A stretch of DNA of 64,000 nucleotides from the NCBI GenBank assembly GCA_945862985.1, contig CAMAZF010000006.1:1-64000 (forward strand), read 5' to 3'. The position numbers and the translations under genes were made by a program. The stretch is from Bordetella parapertussis. Its GTDB lineage: Bacteria; Pseudomonadota; Gammaproteobacteria; Burkholderiales; Burkholderiaceae_A. How positions within the stretch are numbered: the stretch's first letter is position 1; each line of letters starts with the position of its first letter. Below the pieces are notes generated by a model. It saw only the letters and a program-made list of their open reading frames with translations, was not told where the DNA came from and ran no database searches. Of this stretch, positions 1 to 7,900 are shown one piece after another.

Positions 1-606
1 GTAGACGCACTGCTGAGACGAGACTGGAATGCGGCTGAGGATGCTCTGCTCAGGGCGATTAGGCGACATCCCGACGCCGTGGGTCTTCAGTCCTCTGTTG
101 GTGTGGTGCTCCGCCTGAACGGGCAGCCTGATCGAGCCATTGAGGTCCATCAGGCCGTTTTGGCCCGGCCAGCGCTTTCAGATCAGGAGCGTCAATCGGT
201 CGAGCTCGAATTGGCAGAGGACTACCGGGCGGCTGGGATCCTAGATCGATCCGAGACGCTGCTGAGGTCTCTCGTTCAAGGCTCCGTAGCGGAGCAGGCG
301 CATCGTAAGCTTCTGATGCTCATGCAGCGTCAGCGTCGCTGGGCAGAGGCCCTCCAGAGCGCGGACTGGTTGGCCCACCGAAGCCCAACAGATGCCGCAC
401 TTAACCTTCAACGCTTTCATTTTCATATGGAGTTGGGCCAGCGCGAGGCCGCTTCGGAGTTGATCCCAGAGCACCCCCGACTTCATGCAGATGGATCGTC
501 CCCAGCCTTGCCCCATCAATGCAGCCATTGTGGCGCCAAACTCTCACGTCACGCCTGGCAATGTCCAGCGTGTGAAGCCTGGGACTCTCTACGCTCACTC
601 TCTTGA
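1..606 (+). CDS. lapB: LapB-like LPS assembly protein, 3' part only
   Basis: The reading frame is open from the first base, so the start lies upstream; about 201 residues are visible. They are helical and TPR-like, with repeated A/L-rich 30-40 residue units. They end in a zinc-ribbon pair, CSHCG and CPACEAW (about nt 520-580), which matches the rubredoxin-like tail of LapB (YciM). LapB is an inner-membrane-anchored protein that controls LpxC turnover and coordinates LPS synthesis. The downstream LPS-core genes fit this. The linker between TPRs and zinc ribbon looks short. The 3' end overlaps the convergent O-antigen-ligase gene by 58 bp. A GTG at 79 is in frame but is internal. Confidence 0.8.
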   Translation, partial: VDALLRRDWNAAEDALLRAIRRHPDAVGLQSSVGVVLRLNGQPDRAIEVHQAVLARPALSDQERQSVELELAEDYRAAGILDRSETLLRSLVQGSVAEQAHRKLLMLMQRQRRWAEALQSADWLAHRSPTDAALNLQRFHFHMELGQREAASELIPEHPRLHADGSSPALPHQCSHCGAKLSRHAWQCPACEAWDSLRSLS

Positions 607-1820
607 TGGAGTTGCGCATGGCGACATGCGCCAGCGCATACCGCTAGCAAGACGGCATAGAGTTCAACCCGATTCATCATAGAGAACATCGAATCGGTGA
701 GTCCAAAGAGCAAGAACGTCCAAAGCACCACGAGGCCGATTCGTGCCTCTAGGATGTAGAACTGGCGAAAGGTGTAGCTGATGCAGATCGTGAGCGCGAG
801 GAGCCCAAGGAGTCCAAGCACTCCGAACCAGGCTGCCTGAGTCAGCACTTCGTTATGAGCATGCGCTCGACCGGGCTCCATAAATCCGAGGCGGGCCCTG
901 TTCTCCAAAGTCGCCAGAAAATGATCTGGCCCTATCCCGATCCATGGTGATTGCGTCCACGCAGTGATCGCTTCACGCCACATGTCAATTCGCGCGACGA
1001 CCGATAAGAGTTCATTTGGAGGAGGTGTGTCGGACTGGAGAGCGAAGAGGATGCCCTGCCAAACGGGGTGTAATCGATCCATGATCTGAGGGCCAAAGAT
1101 CATGAGCACGAGCGCCCCGACCACCCCCGAGATGGCGAGGGTTTTGAGGGGGTTGGGAGATGGTCTCGGGTTGCCAAGAAAGAGCATGGCTGCAATCGGA
1201 AGAGCAAAGAGCCAGCCTCCTCGGCTTCCTGAGGCGAGTGAGGCCATCACACCCGAAACCAATCCAATGACGAGGAGCCCCGTGTGGAATGCTTTTGAGG
1301 ATTTCTCCCGAGAGAGAAGCCCGGCCAGACAGATTAGTGCCATGAGCAAAGCGACATTCCCAAAAATGATGGGGTGCCCAGTCTGTCCGATGACCCGATC
1401 CACACCATGAAGGCGCTCCCAAAGTGCAATCAGTCCGAAGACCATGGCGCTCCAGCCTGCTGCTTGGGTGAGCGTCTGTGCGCGAGCACCGACGATTCGG
1501 ATAGCAAGGAAAACCGGAACCGCCAGCAGTAATCTTGAGGGACGATCAAACACCCAGAGGCTATCGTCGTGAATCAGGAGACCCATTGCAGTGCATATCG
1601 GGACTGCAGACAGGCCAAGGATCACAATCCAGTCTGAAGTGACCAGAGGTTCGCTCTTCTGGGTGAGCAAGAGCCAAGCTGAGAGCCCAACGGCACACGC
1701 GAGGCCCACTGAGGGCGCATGATTCCATATCGAGAAGGGAATCAAAGTGAGCAGCAAACTGAGCTTGAGGAGTGCGGAAATAACCATGTGGGTCGAAGTG
1801 TAAGATGCCTTTTCAATCAT
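549..1820 (-). CDS. O-antigen ligase / Wzy-type polytopic membrane protein
   Basis: This 423-residue protein is strongly hydrophobic throughout with about ten or more membrane segments. It has the two hallmarks of the Wzy_C/WaaL family: a SGSRGGW motif near residue 200 and a periplasmic-loop HAHNEVLTQ motif near residue 320. Such proteins transfer or polymerise undecaprenyl-linked glycans in the periplasm. Sitting among LPS-core genes, it is a candidate lipid A-core ligase, but polymerase or protein glycosylation roles cannot be separated by sequence. The start at 1820 (MIEKAS) is my choice; ATG at 1787 is an alternative and neither has a good ribosome site. The chosen start codon overlaps that of the divergent glycosyltransferase. 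Confidence 0.75.
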   Translation of the reverse strand: MIEKASYTSTHMVISALLKLSLLLTLIPFSIWNHAPSVGLACAVGLSAWLLLTQKSEPLVTSDWIVILGLSAVPICTAMGLLIHDDSLWVFDRPSRLLLAVPVFLAIRIVGARAQTLTQAAGWSAMVFGLIALWERLHGVDRVIGQTGHPIIFGNVALLMALICLAGLLSREKSSKAFHTGLLVIGLVSGVMASLASGSRGGWLFALPIAAMLFLGNPRPSPNPLKTLAISGVVGALVLMIFGPQIMDRLHPVWQGILFALQSDTPPPNELLSVVARIDMWREAITAWTQSPWIGIGPDHFLATLENRARLGFMEPGRAHAHNEVLTQAAWFGVLGLLGLLALTICISYTFRQFYILEARIGLVVLWTFLLFGLTDSMFSMMNRVELYAVLLAVCAGACRHAQLHQESERRESQASHAGHCQA

Positions 1821-2586
1821 GACATTCGCCCGCAGAACCCTCTCGGTCTTGATGATTTGTAAGAATGAGGCCGATCGAATCGAGGCCTCGCTCGCCTCGG
1901 TTGCCCATTGGGCCGACGAGATCATTGTGCTCGATAGTGGAAGCACGGACGGAACGGCTGAAATCGCGCGTCGATTCACCGACCGGGTCTGGGTGACAGA
2001 CTGGCCTGGCTATGGCGCCCAGCGCAATCGCGCGCTCGCCCATTGCACGGGTGAATGGGTGCTCTCTCTGGATGCGGATGAGGTGGTCACGGAACCCCTG
2101 AAAGCTCAGATCGACGCCGCGCTCGCAGACCCTGGCCTCACAGCCACCGTGATCAAGTTCCCCTGGCGCACCTATCTTTTCGGCGCCCCCATTCTAAGAG
2201 GCCGATACAGCTCGCCTCAGGCCAAGCTCTTTATCCGGGAGGGCACTCGTTATCGGGATCATTTGGTTCATGAATCGCTCCTCATGCCGGTTCGACAGGA
2301 GCTCAGACTCAGTGGCTATCTAGACCATTACTCCTGGCGTGACTATCAACACCTGCAGAGTAAACACCTGCAGTACGCCCATTTATTGGCCGTACAGAAG
2401 CACGCCAAGGGAGCCAGAGGATCCCTGCTGTTCGCCACCCTGCGCTTTTTTGTCGACTTCTTTCAGCAGTATGTGATTCGGGGTGGATTTCTGGATGGGC
2501 AGAGAGGCTTTCTGATGGCCGTGGTCTTGGGGCAGTATGCGTTTCATAAATACGCTGCGCTCTGGGTGATGGATCAGGAGAAATGA
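1819..2586 (+). CDS. Family 2 glycosyltransferase, LPS core type (WaaE/KdtX-like)
   Basis: This 255-residue GT-A fold enzyme has an N-terminal ICKNEA motif (about 13-18), DSGSTDGT (39-46) for nucleotide-sugar binding and the metal-binding LDADE motif (84-88). Length and motifs match the WaaE/KdtX group, which adds a glucose-type sugar to the inner core heptose. The donor and acceptor cannot be read from sequence. It is first in a run of four overlapping genes with a GT9 enzyme, a GT4 enzyme and heptose kinase, so LPS core assembly on the cytoplasmic face of the inner membrane is the natural role. It ends in a 4-bp ATGA overlap with the next gene. Confidence 0.82.
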   Translation: MTFARRTLSVLMICKNEADRIEASLASVAHWADEIIVLDSGSTDGTAEIARRFTDRVWVTDWPGYGAQRNRALAHCTGEWVLSLDADEVVTEPLKAQIDAALADPGLTATVIKFPWRTYLFGAPILRGRYSSPQAKLFIREGTRYRDHLVHESLLMPVRQELRLSGYLDHYSWRDYQHLQSKHLQYAHLLAVQKHAKGARGSLLFATLRFFVDFFQQYVIRGGFLDGQRGFLMAVVLGQYAFHKYAALWVMDQEK

Positions 2587-3641
2587 CCGCCCCACGCGTC
2601 ATCCTGGTGGTTCGTCTCTCGGCCATGGGCGATCTGGTGATGGCCTCAGGGTTTGTGCAGGCCTTACATCATGCACATCCAGGTGCTCGATTGGTGTGGC
2701 TGGTTCAATCCGGCCTTGAGTCTGTGGTTGCCGCCATTCCGGGTGTGGACTCGGTTCTGGTCTGGCCCCGAAGGGAATGGCGTGAACTCTGGCGGGCACG
2801 TCGTTGGGCTGAACTCTGGGCGGCGATTCGAACCTTCCGATCTCAGCTTCGTAGCCTTCGGGCAGATTGGTCGATCGATCTTCAAGGACTGCTCAAGAGC
2901 GGCTTGATGGGGTGGCTCAGTGGAGCGCCTCGCCGAACGAGTCTGGGCGGCAGAGAGGGTTCCGCCTGGATCTCCCATGAGGTGTTTGCGCGAGGCGCGA
3001 ATCGAGAGGAAGAGCGAGCGGTCGTGGGAGCGGAGTATGCCGAGCTAGCCCAGCACCTCGGGCTCTGCCTCTCCTCTGAGATCCGTCCGAGGCTCGTGAT
3101 TCCAGAGAACGAACTCAGGGAGCTTGATGATGCTCTGACCACTCATGGTCTCGAGCCTGGTCGATATGTCGTCCTGTGCCCCTTTACCACCAGACCTCAG
3201 AAGCATTGGCCTGAGTCACATTGGCGCGTATGGATCGAGATCTGGTGTGCGCAATCCCCAGCAGATGGGCTGGTCCTTCTGGGAGGGGCTGCAGATCGTG
3301 AGACCGCAGAGCGCATGCTCCAGGGCAGGTCATCTATCATCAACCTGGTGGGTCGCACCCCTCTGGGCCTCTCGCTGGCGCTGCTCTCGAAGGCGAAGGG
3401 TGTGATTGGGGTTGATACTGGTCTGACCCATGCGGCCCAAGCACTGGGCGTTCCGACTGTTGCATTGTTTGGATCAACGGTACCGTATCGTCAGCCGCTG
3501 CATCCACGTGTCGAGATTCTCTGGAAAGCGCTCACCTGTTCTCCATGTCGGAGACACCCCACCTGCGGGGGGCGCTTCGACTGTCTTCGGCAGATCACGC
3601 CTCTTGAGGCTGTTGACGCCTTGTCGCGCGTGAGCAGGTGA
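2583..3641 (+). CDS. Family 9 glycosyltransferase, heptosyltransferase (WaaC-like)
   Basis: This 352-residue GT-B protein opens with the GT9 signature RLSAMGDLVMA. It has IDLQGLLKSG (about 98-107), as in WaaC, and the ADP-heptose-binding stretch GVDTGLTHAAQALGVP near 277-292. A Cys cluster (CSPC, TCGG, CL) near 319-336 is more typical of other GT9 heptosyltransferases. It should transfer L-glycero-D-manno-heptose to Kdo or to the first heptose of LPS. Whether it is heptosyltransferase I or II is not certain, so no symbol is given. It is translationally coupled to the upstream gene (4-bp overlap) and lies 1 bp before the next. Confidence 0.82.
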   Translation: MTAPRVILVVRLSAMGDLVMASGFVQALHHAHPGARLVWLVQSGLESVVAAIPGVDSVLVWPRREWRELWRARRWAELWAAIRTFRSQLRSLRADWSIDLQGLLKSGLMGWLSGAPRRTSLGGREGSAWISHEVFARGANREEERAVVGAEYAELAQHLGLCLSSEIRPRLVIPENELRELDDALTTHGLEPGRYVVLCPFTTRPQKHWPESHWRVWIEIWCAQSPADGLVLLGGAADRETAERMLQGRSSIINLVGRTPLGLSLALLSKAKGVIGVDTGLTHAAQALGVPTVALFGSTVPYRQPLHPRVEILWKALTCSPCRRHPTCGGRFDCLRQITPLEAVDALSRVSR

Positions 3642-3642
3642 T

Positions 3643-4731
3643 ATGAAGATTCTGCACGTCGAGGCAGGGCGACATCTGTATGGCGGGGCCCAGCAGGTCC
3701 TCTATTTAATGAGTGTGCTGAAGGACTGGGGCCACCAGAATCTATTGGTTTGTCCACCTGGGGCTGAAATTGCAGGGCCCGCGCGTTCGATCGCTGAGGT
3801 GGTGGAGTTGCCGATGGCAGGAGATCTTGATCTCAGTCTTTACACACGGCTGCGCAGCGTGGCGAAGCGATTTGGGCCAGACATCATTCATGGCCATTCA
3901 CGACGCGGCGCAGACATCTATCCAGGTCTCGTCGCACGTGGACTGGGATGTCCCGCCGTGCTCTCGCGCCGTGTCGACAATCGTGAGCGCGCTTGGCTCG
4001 CCCGCTTTCGCGCCCGTCTCTTCGATCGAGTCATCGGCATTTCACAAGGAATTGTCGAGGTACAGCGCAGTCTTGGGGTAGATGAGGGCAAGCTGGTGTG
4101 TGTGCGCAGTGCGGTGGATCCAACAGATTTTCTGCGCACTGTTGACCGTCAGGTGCTTCGGAAGGGTCTGGGGTTCGAGCCCAACACGCCGATCCTGGCG
4201 ATGGTCGCGCAGTTGATTGATCGCAAGGGTCATCGGCTGCTGCTTGAGGCACTCGAGCCCCTCTGGAGTGCGTACCCTGATTGGCGCGTGCTGCTCTATG
4301 GTCGCGGACCGCTGGAGGCGCGTCTTCGGATGGAGATTGAGGCACGGGCCTGGGGGGACCGGGTGCGTCTGATGGGTTTTGTTCCCAACCTCGCGGATCA
4401 TCTGGGCGGTTTGGACTTGCTGGTGCATCCAGCCTATGCGGAGGGTCTGGGCGTGTCCCTCCTGCAAGCCTCCGCAGCGGGGCTGCCCATCGTGGCCACT
4501 CGAGTGGGAGGCATTCCGGAGGCTGTCCTCGATGGGAAGACGGGCCTCCTCGTGCCTGCAGGCGATCGAGATGCGCTGACCGAGGCCCTCAGTCAACTGA
4601 TGTCATCTCCGACTCAGCGCAGGGCGATGGGCGCTGCGGGTCGAGCCCGAGTCTTGAGAGAGTTCTCGATTGCGGAAATGGCTCGCGGTAACCTAGCGGT
4701 TTACCAATCGCTTCTGGACGCGCGTCAATGA
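3643..4731 (+). CDS. Family 4 glycosyltransferase, LPS core
   Basis: This 362-residue GT-B retaining enzyme has an N-terminal acceptor domain starting MKILHVEAGRHLYGGAQQ. Its C-terminal donor domain contains AQLIDRKGH, YGRGP and EGLGVSLLQAS near residues 267-277. In the usual EX7E motif the second Glu is replaced by Gln here, while the AAGLPIVATRVGGIPE stretch that follows is normal. GT4 members add hexoses or heptoses in LPS core, capsule or glycolipids; the substrate is not readable. An AGGTGA ribosome site precedes the ATG, and the end overlaps rfaE1 by 4 bp, so it belongs to the core-sugar operon. Confidence 0.8.
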   Translation: MKILHVEAGRHLYGGAQQVLYLMSVLKDWGHQNLLVCPPGAEIAGPARSIAEVVELPMAGDLDLSLYTRLRSVAKRFGPDIIHGHSRRGADIYPGLVARGLGCPAVLSRRVDNRERAWLARFRARLFDRVIGISQGIVEVQRSLGVDEGKLVCVRSAVDPTDFLRTVDRQVLRKGLGFEPNTPILAMVAQLIDRKGHRLLLEALEPLWSAYPDWRVLLYGRGPLEARLRMEIEARAWGDRVRLMGFVPNLADHLGGLDLLVHPAYAEGLGVSLLQASAAGLPIVATRVGGIPEAVLDGKTGLLVPAGDRDALTEALSQLMSSPTQRRAMGAAGRARVLREFSIAEMARGNLAVYQSLLDARQ

Positions 4732-5672
4732 CAGCTCCCGCCCCTTTGAATCCGTTTAACCAAATCCCGATTCTCGTGGTCGGTGACGTCATGCTCGATC
4801 GGACCTATAAAGGCGCTGTCGATCGGATCTCTCCAGAGGCACCGGTACCGGTTCTGCGGGTGCAGACGCAAGACGATCGACCGGGCGGAGCGGCCAATGT
4901 GGCCCGAAACCTCTCGTCCATTGGAGCGCATCCTGTTTTGCTTGGTCTGGTGGGGGACGACGAACCCGGCACTCGCGTTCGATCCCTGCTCCAAGCAGAG
5001 GGAGTCGAGGATGCACTCTTGGTGGCGCCCGGGTTCCAGACCACAGTGAAGATGCGTGCGATTGGCCGCCAGCAGCAGCTCTTGCGCCTGGACTTTGAAG
5101 GTAAGCCCTCTCAGGCCGTGATGGCAGACAAGCAGGCGGCGTTTCATGAGCGGGTGCAGTCAGCATCGCTGGTGGTGCTCTCCGACTATGGAAAGGGCGC
5201 CTTGGGTGAATCTCCCGCCCTCATCACAGCCGCCGTTGCGCTGGGCAAACGCGTTCTGGTGGACCCAAAGGGCGAGGATTATTCACGTTACTCGGGGGCG
5301 ACACTGCTGACGCCCAACTATGGTGAGTTCGTGCAGGCTGCTGGCCGCCCCTCCTCCGAGTCGGATATGTCGGATCGGGCGAATCGACTCTGCAAGCAAT
5401 TGGGGCTCTCCCATCTTCTGGTCACTCGTAGCGAGGACGGGATGAGTCTCTTTACGCCCGGAGAGGCTCCGCTGCACGTCCCCGCCCAGGCACGGGAGGT
5501 CTTTGATGTCACAGGTGCAGGGGATACCGTGATCGGAGTGCTGGCGGCGGCCTGGGCTGCGGGATTTGAGCTTCCGCGTGCGGTTCGCCTGGCCAATGCA
5601 GCCGCCGGCATTGTGGTTGGCCGTTTGGGCACCGCCACGGTCTCTTGGGCAGACCTTCAGCCGATGCTCTGA
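4728..5672 (+). CDS. rfaE1: D-glycero-beta-D-manno-heptose-7-phosphate kinase
   Basis: This PfkB/ribokinase-fold protein has 314 residues, the length of the stand-alone kinase domain of HldE (called RfaE1 or HldA). Visible motifs are GGAANVARN (about 54-62), the DPKG stretch and the catalytic anion-hole motif VTGAGDT near 262-268. It phosphorylates heptose-7-phosphate at C1 in the ADP-heptose pathway. That pathway supplies the donor for the heptosyltransferase encoded two genes upstream. The adenylyltransferase half is absent, so it must be a separate gene elsewhere, as is normal in Burkholderiales. It is the last gene of the overlapping operon. Confidence 0.92.
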   Translation: MTAPAPLNPFNQIPILVVGDVMLDRTYKGAVDRISPEAPVPVLRVQTQDDRPGGAANVARNLSSIGAHPVLLGLVGDDEPGTRVRSLLQAEGVEDALLVAPGFQTTVKMRAIGRQQQLLRLDFEGKPSQAVMADKQAAFHERVQSASLVVLSDYGKGALGESPALITAAVALGKRVLVDPKGEDYSRYSGATLLTPNYGEFVQAAGRPSSESDMSDRANRLCKQLGLSHLLVTRSEDGMSLFTPGEAPLHVPAQAREVFDVTGAGDTVIGVLAAAWAAGFELPRAVRLANAAAGIVVGRLGTATVSWADLQPML

Positions 5673-5723
5673 GGCCCCTGTCGCTTCTAGGCTCTGGGTT
5701 CCTTTACAACCCAGGAGATTCAT

Positions 5724-6104
5724 GTGATTCAGTCTTTTTCTCAACGTTCGTGGCTCACCGGGCTTGCTCTCGCTGCCGTGCTTGGGATGACTTCTGCCGA
5801 CGCATCCGTCAATGTGAACCAGGCCAGCAGAGCTGAACTGGAGGCCATTAGAGGCATTGGTCCAGCCATGTCGGCACGCATTCTGGAGGAGCGCGAGAAA
5901 CGCGGACCTTTCAAGTCCCCCGCAGATCTGGCCAAGCGGGTTTCAGGCATTGGCGAGAAGACCCTTCAGAAGTTCCAAGCGGGTGGGCTGGTGGTCCCCA
6001 CGCCCCAACGGCCTGAGCCCCCCATGGCCAAAGGCGCAGATGCCACTCAGCCCAAGCAACGCGCAGCGGTCAGCTCCCATCCGACAGCCAGGCGTAAAGA
6101 CTAG
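5724..6104 (+). CDS. ComEA-like helix-hairpin-helix DNA-binding protein
   Basis: This 126-residue protein has an N-terminal signal sequence (about 1-27, cleavage near ADA-S). Tandem helix-hairpin-helix motifs follow (AIRGIGPAMSARIL at 41-54 and VSGIGEKTLQKF at 73-84), then a Pro/Lys/Arg-rich tail. This is the soluble ComEA type: a periplasmic double-stranded DNA-binding protein used in natural transformation, although many bacteria keep such proteins without known competence. The start is a GTG at 5724, preceded by AGGAG six bases upstream. The ATG two bases earlier runs straight into TGA, so it is not the start. Confidence 0.85.
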   Translation: MIQSFSQRSWLTGLALAAVLGMTSADASVNVNQASRAELEAIRGIGPAMSARILEEREKRGPFKSPADLAKRVSGIGEKTLQKFQAGGLVVPTPQRPEPPMAKGADATQPKQRAAVSSHPTARRKD

Positions 6105-6124
6105 AAGACTGCCTAAAATGGGGA

Positions 6125-7003
6125 ATGACTCATCCGTCTTCCCCATCCTGGTCCGCGTACTGGCGGCTTGCTCGATTTGATAAGCCGGTTGGCACCTTAC
6201 TGCTGCTCTGGCCAACGGCCTGGGGCCTTTGGCTGGCAGCACAAGGCTTTCCAGACCCTCCTCGTCTGATCGTTTTTCTGCTGGGTGTCGTACTGATGCG
6301 CGCGGCCGGCTGTGTCCTCAACGACCTCGCCGATCGACGCTTCGATGGAGCTGTCCAGCGCACGGCGCAGCGGGTGTTGGCTCAAGGAGCGCTCAGCGTC
6401 CAGCAGGCAGCACGCTTCGCTCTTTTCTTGTTGCTGCTCTCAGCGGGACTTTTGTATTTCCTCACACCCTTGGCCATTGCAATGGCATGCCTTGCCGTCG
6501 TCACCGCGGCTGCCTACCCATTCTTCAAGCGGTTTTTTCCTGTGCCGCAGGCGGTTCTTGGCGTGGCATTTGGATTCGGCATTCCCATGGCTTTTGCAGA
6601 CACCCTGCATTCCATCCCTCCTTTGGCCTGGGTCTTGTGGCTGGCCAACGGGCTCTGGGTCCTGGCCTATGACACTGCCTACGCCATGGTCGACCGGGAT
6701 GATGATGTTCAGCTCTCACTCAAGAGCAGCGCCATCACGTTTGGCTCTTGGGACTGGACGGCTGTGGCGCTGGCCCAGACGGCCTTTCTGTTGCTCATGC
6801 TCGCGGTCCCGATGATGGCGCCGGTGGGGAGCCTCTACCTATTGAGTTGGCTGATCGCTGTGGTGCTCTCTTGGAGGCTCTTGAGCCGCCTGCGCTCGCG
6901 AACACGCGAGGACTGCTTCTGGGTTTTTCGCCAAAGCCATTGGGTGGGAGCCGTGCTCTGGGTTGGCATGGCGACCGATCTTGCCGTCCAGGCGCTCTTC
7001 TGA
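6125..7003 (+). CDS. ubiA: 4-hydroxybenzoate octaprenyltransferase
   Basis: This 292-residue integral membrane prenyltransferase has the two Asp-rich, Mg-diphosphate-binding motifs of the UbiA family: NDLADRRFD (66-74) and YDTAYAMVDRDDD (about 182-194). Seven to nine hydrophobic segments are visible. It attaches the polyprenyl chain to 4-hydroxybenzoate in ubiquinone synthesis. Length and motifs fit the proteobacterial enzyme closely. A TAAAAT hexamer ends five bases before the ATG and no Shine-Dalgarno sequence is seen, so the mRNA may start at or next to the initiation codon. It converges on proC with a 24-bp gap. Confidence 0.93.
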   Translation: MTHPSSPSWSAYWRLARFDKPVGTLLLLWPTAWGLWLAAQGFPDPPRLIVFLLGVVLMRAAGCVLNDLADRRFDGAVQRTAQRVLAQGALSVQQAARFALFLLLLSAGLLYFLTPLAIAMACLAVVTAAAYPFFKRFFPVPQAVLGVAFGFGIPMAFADTLHSIPPLAWVLWLANGLWVLAYDTAYAMVDRDDDVQLSLKSSAITFGSWDWTAVALAQTAFLLLMLAVPMMAPVGSLYLLSWLIAVVLSWRLLSRLRSRTREDCFWVFRQSHWVGAVLWVGMATDLAVQALF

Positions 7004-7027
7004 GGAGGGCGCTGACGGGCGCAGCGT

Positions 7028-7900
7028 TTACTTGCTGAGTTCCTGGCTTCGATCTCGAGCCGCCGTGAGCGCTTCTTGAACGATGCTTCGAAAGGCTCTG
7101 GACTCAAATACAGCCAGGGCTGCCGCGGTGGTTCCCCCTGGTGACGTGACGCGGGTTCTCAGCGTCTGCGCAGACTCGTTGGATTCTGCGAGGAGGAGGC
7201 CAGCACCAGCGGCCGTGTGTCGAGCAAGCCGTGCAGCGTTGTCCTCGCTGAGCCCGAGTGCGATGCCAGCCTGAGTCATGGCCTCCGCCAATAGAAAGAA
7301 ATAGGCAGGCCCAGATCCGGAAAGTGCGGTGACTGCATCGAGCTGGCCCTCCTCCTCGAGCCAGACCACTTCGCCCACGGATTGGAGCAGAAGCTCTGCC
7401 TCCTTGCGACGCTCGCTCTCCACAGAACTGCCAGCAAAGAGCCCGGTGATTCCCCTCCCAATCAGTGCAGGCGTATTTGGCATGCTGCGAGTGATCCGCG
7501 TGTGCCCAATCCAGGACGAGAGCTTGTCTGTGGTGAGTCCGGCTGCGATGGAGAGTAAAACGCTATTCGAGACCCAGGTGGGATGCGACGCACTCAGCTC
7601 TTGGAGGGCCTCTTGTGCCACCTGCGGCTTGACTGCGAGCACCAGCCAATCTGGCGCGGGGGCAGAACCTGGAAGGTCAGAACGTGCGGTCACCCGAAGC
7701 TCTATCCCAGTGGACTGCGTGAGCTGGGAGGCGGAGTTGAGGATGTGCTGGCGGGCGGCCTCGTTGGGTTCGATGATGGTGATGGAATGAAGATTCAGCT
7801 GCTCGTTGGGCTTACGAAGAAGGCCAAGCAACAGGGCTTGCGCCATATTGCCTCCACCCAAGAAAGCCAGAGAGAGACCAGAGGCTGTTCGAGCATTCAT
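7028..7900 (-). CDS. proC: Pyrroline-5-carboxylate reductase
   Basis: This 290-residue protein opens with the Rossmann motif FLGGGNMAQALL (13-24). It carries the conserved C-terminal block SGPAYFFLLAEAMTQAG and TSPGGTT that identify ProC. It reduces 1-pyrroline-5-carboxylate to proline with NAD(P)H in the cytoplasm. It overlaps the murJ stop by 4 bp and is therefore translationally coupled to a peptidoglycan flippase, an uncommon pairing. ProA for the same pathway lies at 12.3-13.6 kb in a different operon. Confidence 0.94.
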   Translation of the reverse strand: MNARTASGLSLAFLGGGNMAQALLLGLLRKPNEQLNLHSITIIEPNEAARQHILNSASQLTQSTGIELRVTARSDLPGSAPAPDWLVLAVKPQVAQEALQELSASHPTWVSNSVLLSIAAGLTTDKLSSWIGHTRITRSMPNTPALIGRGITGLFAGSSVESERRKEAELLLQSVGEVVWLEEEGQLDAVTALSGSGPAYFFLLAEAMTQAGIALGLSEDNAARLARHTAAGAGLLLAESNESAQTLRTRVTSPGGTTAAALAVFESRAFRSIVQEALTAARDRSQELSK

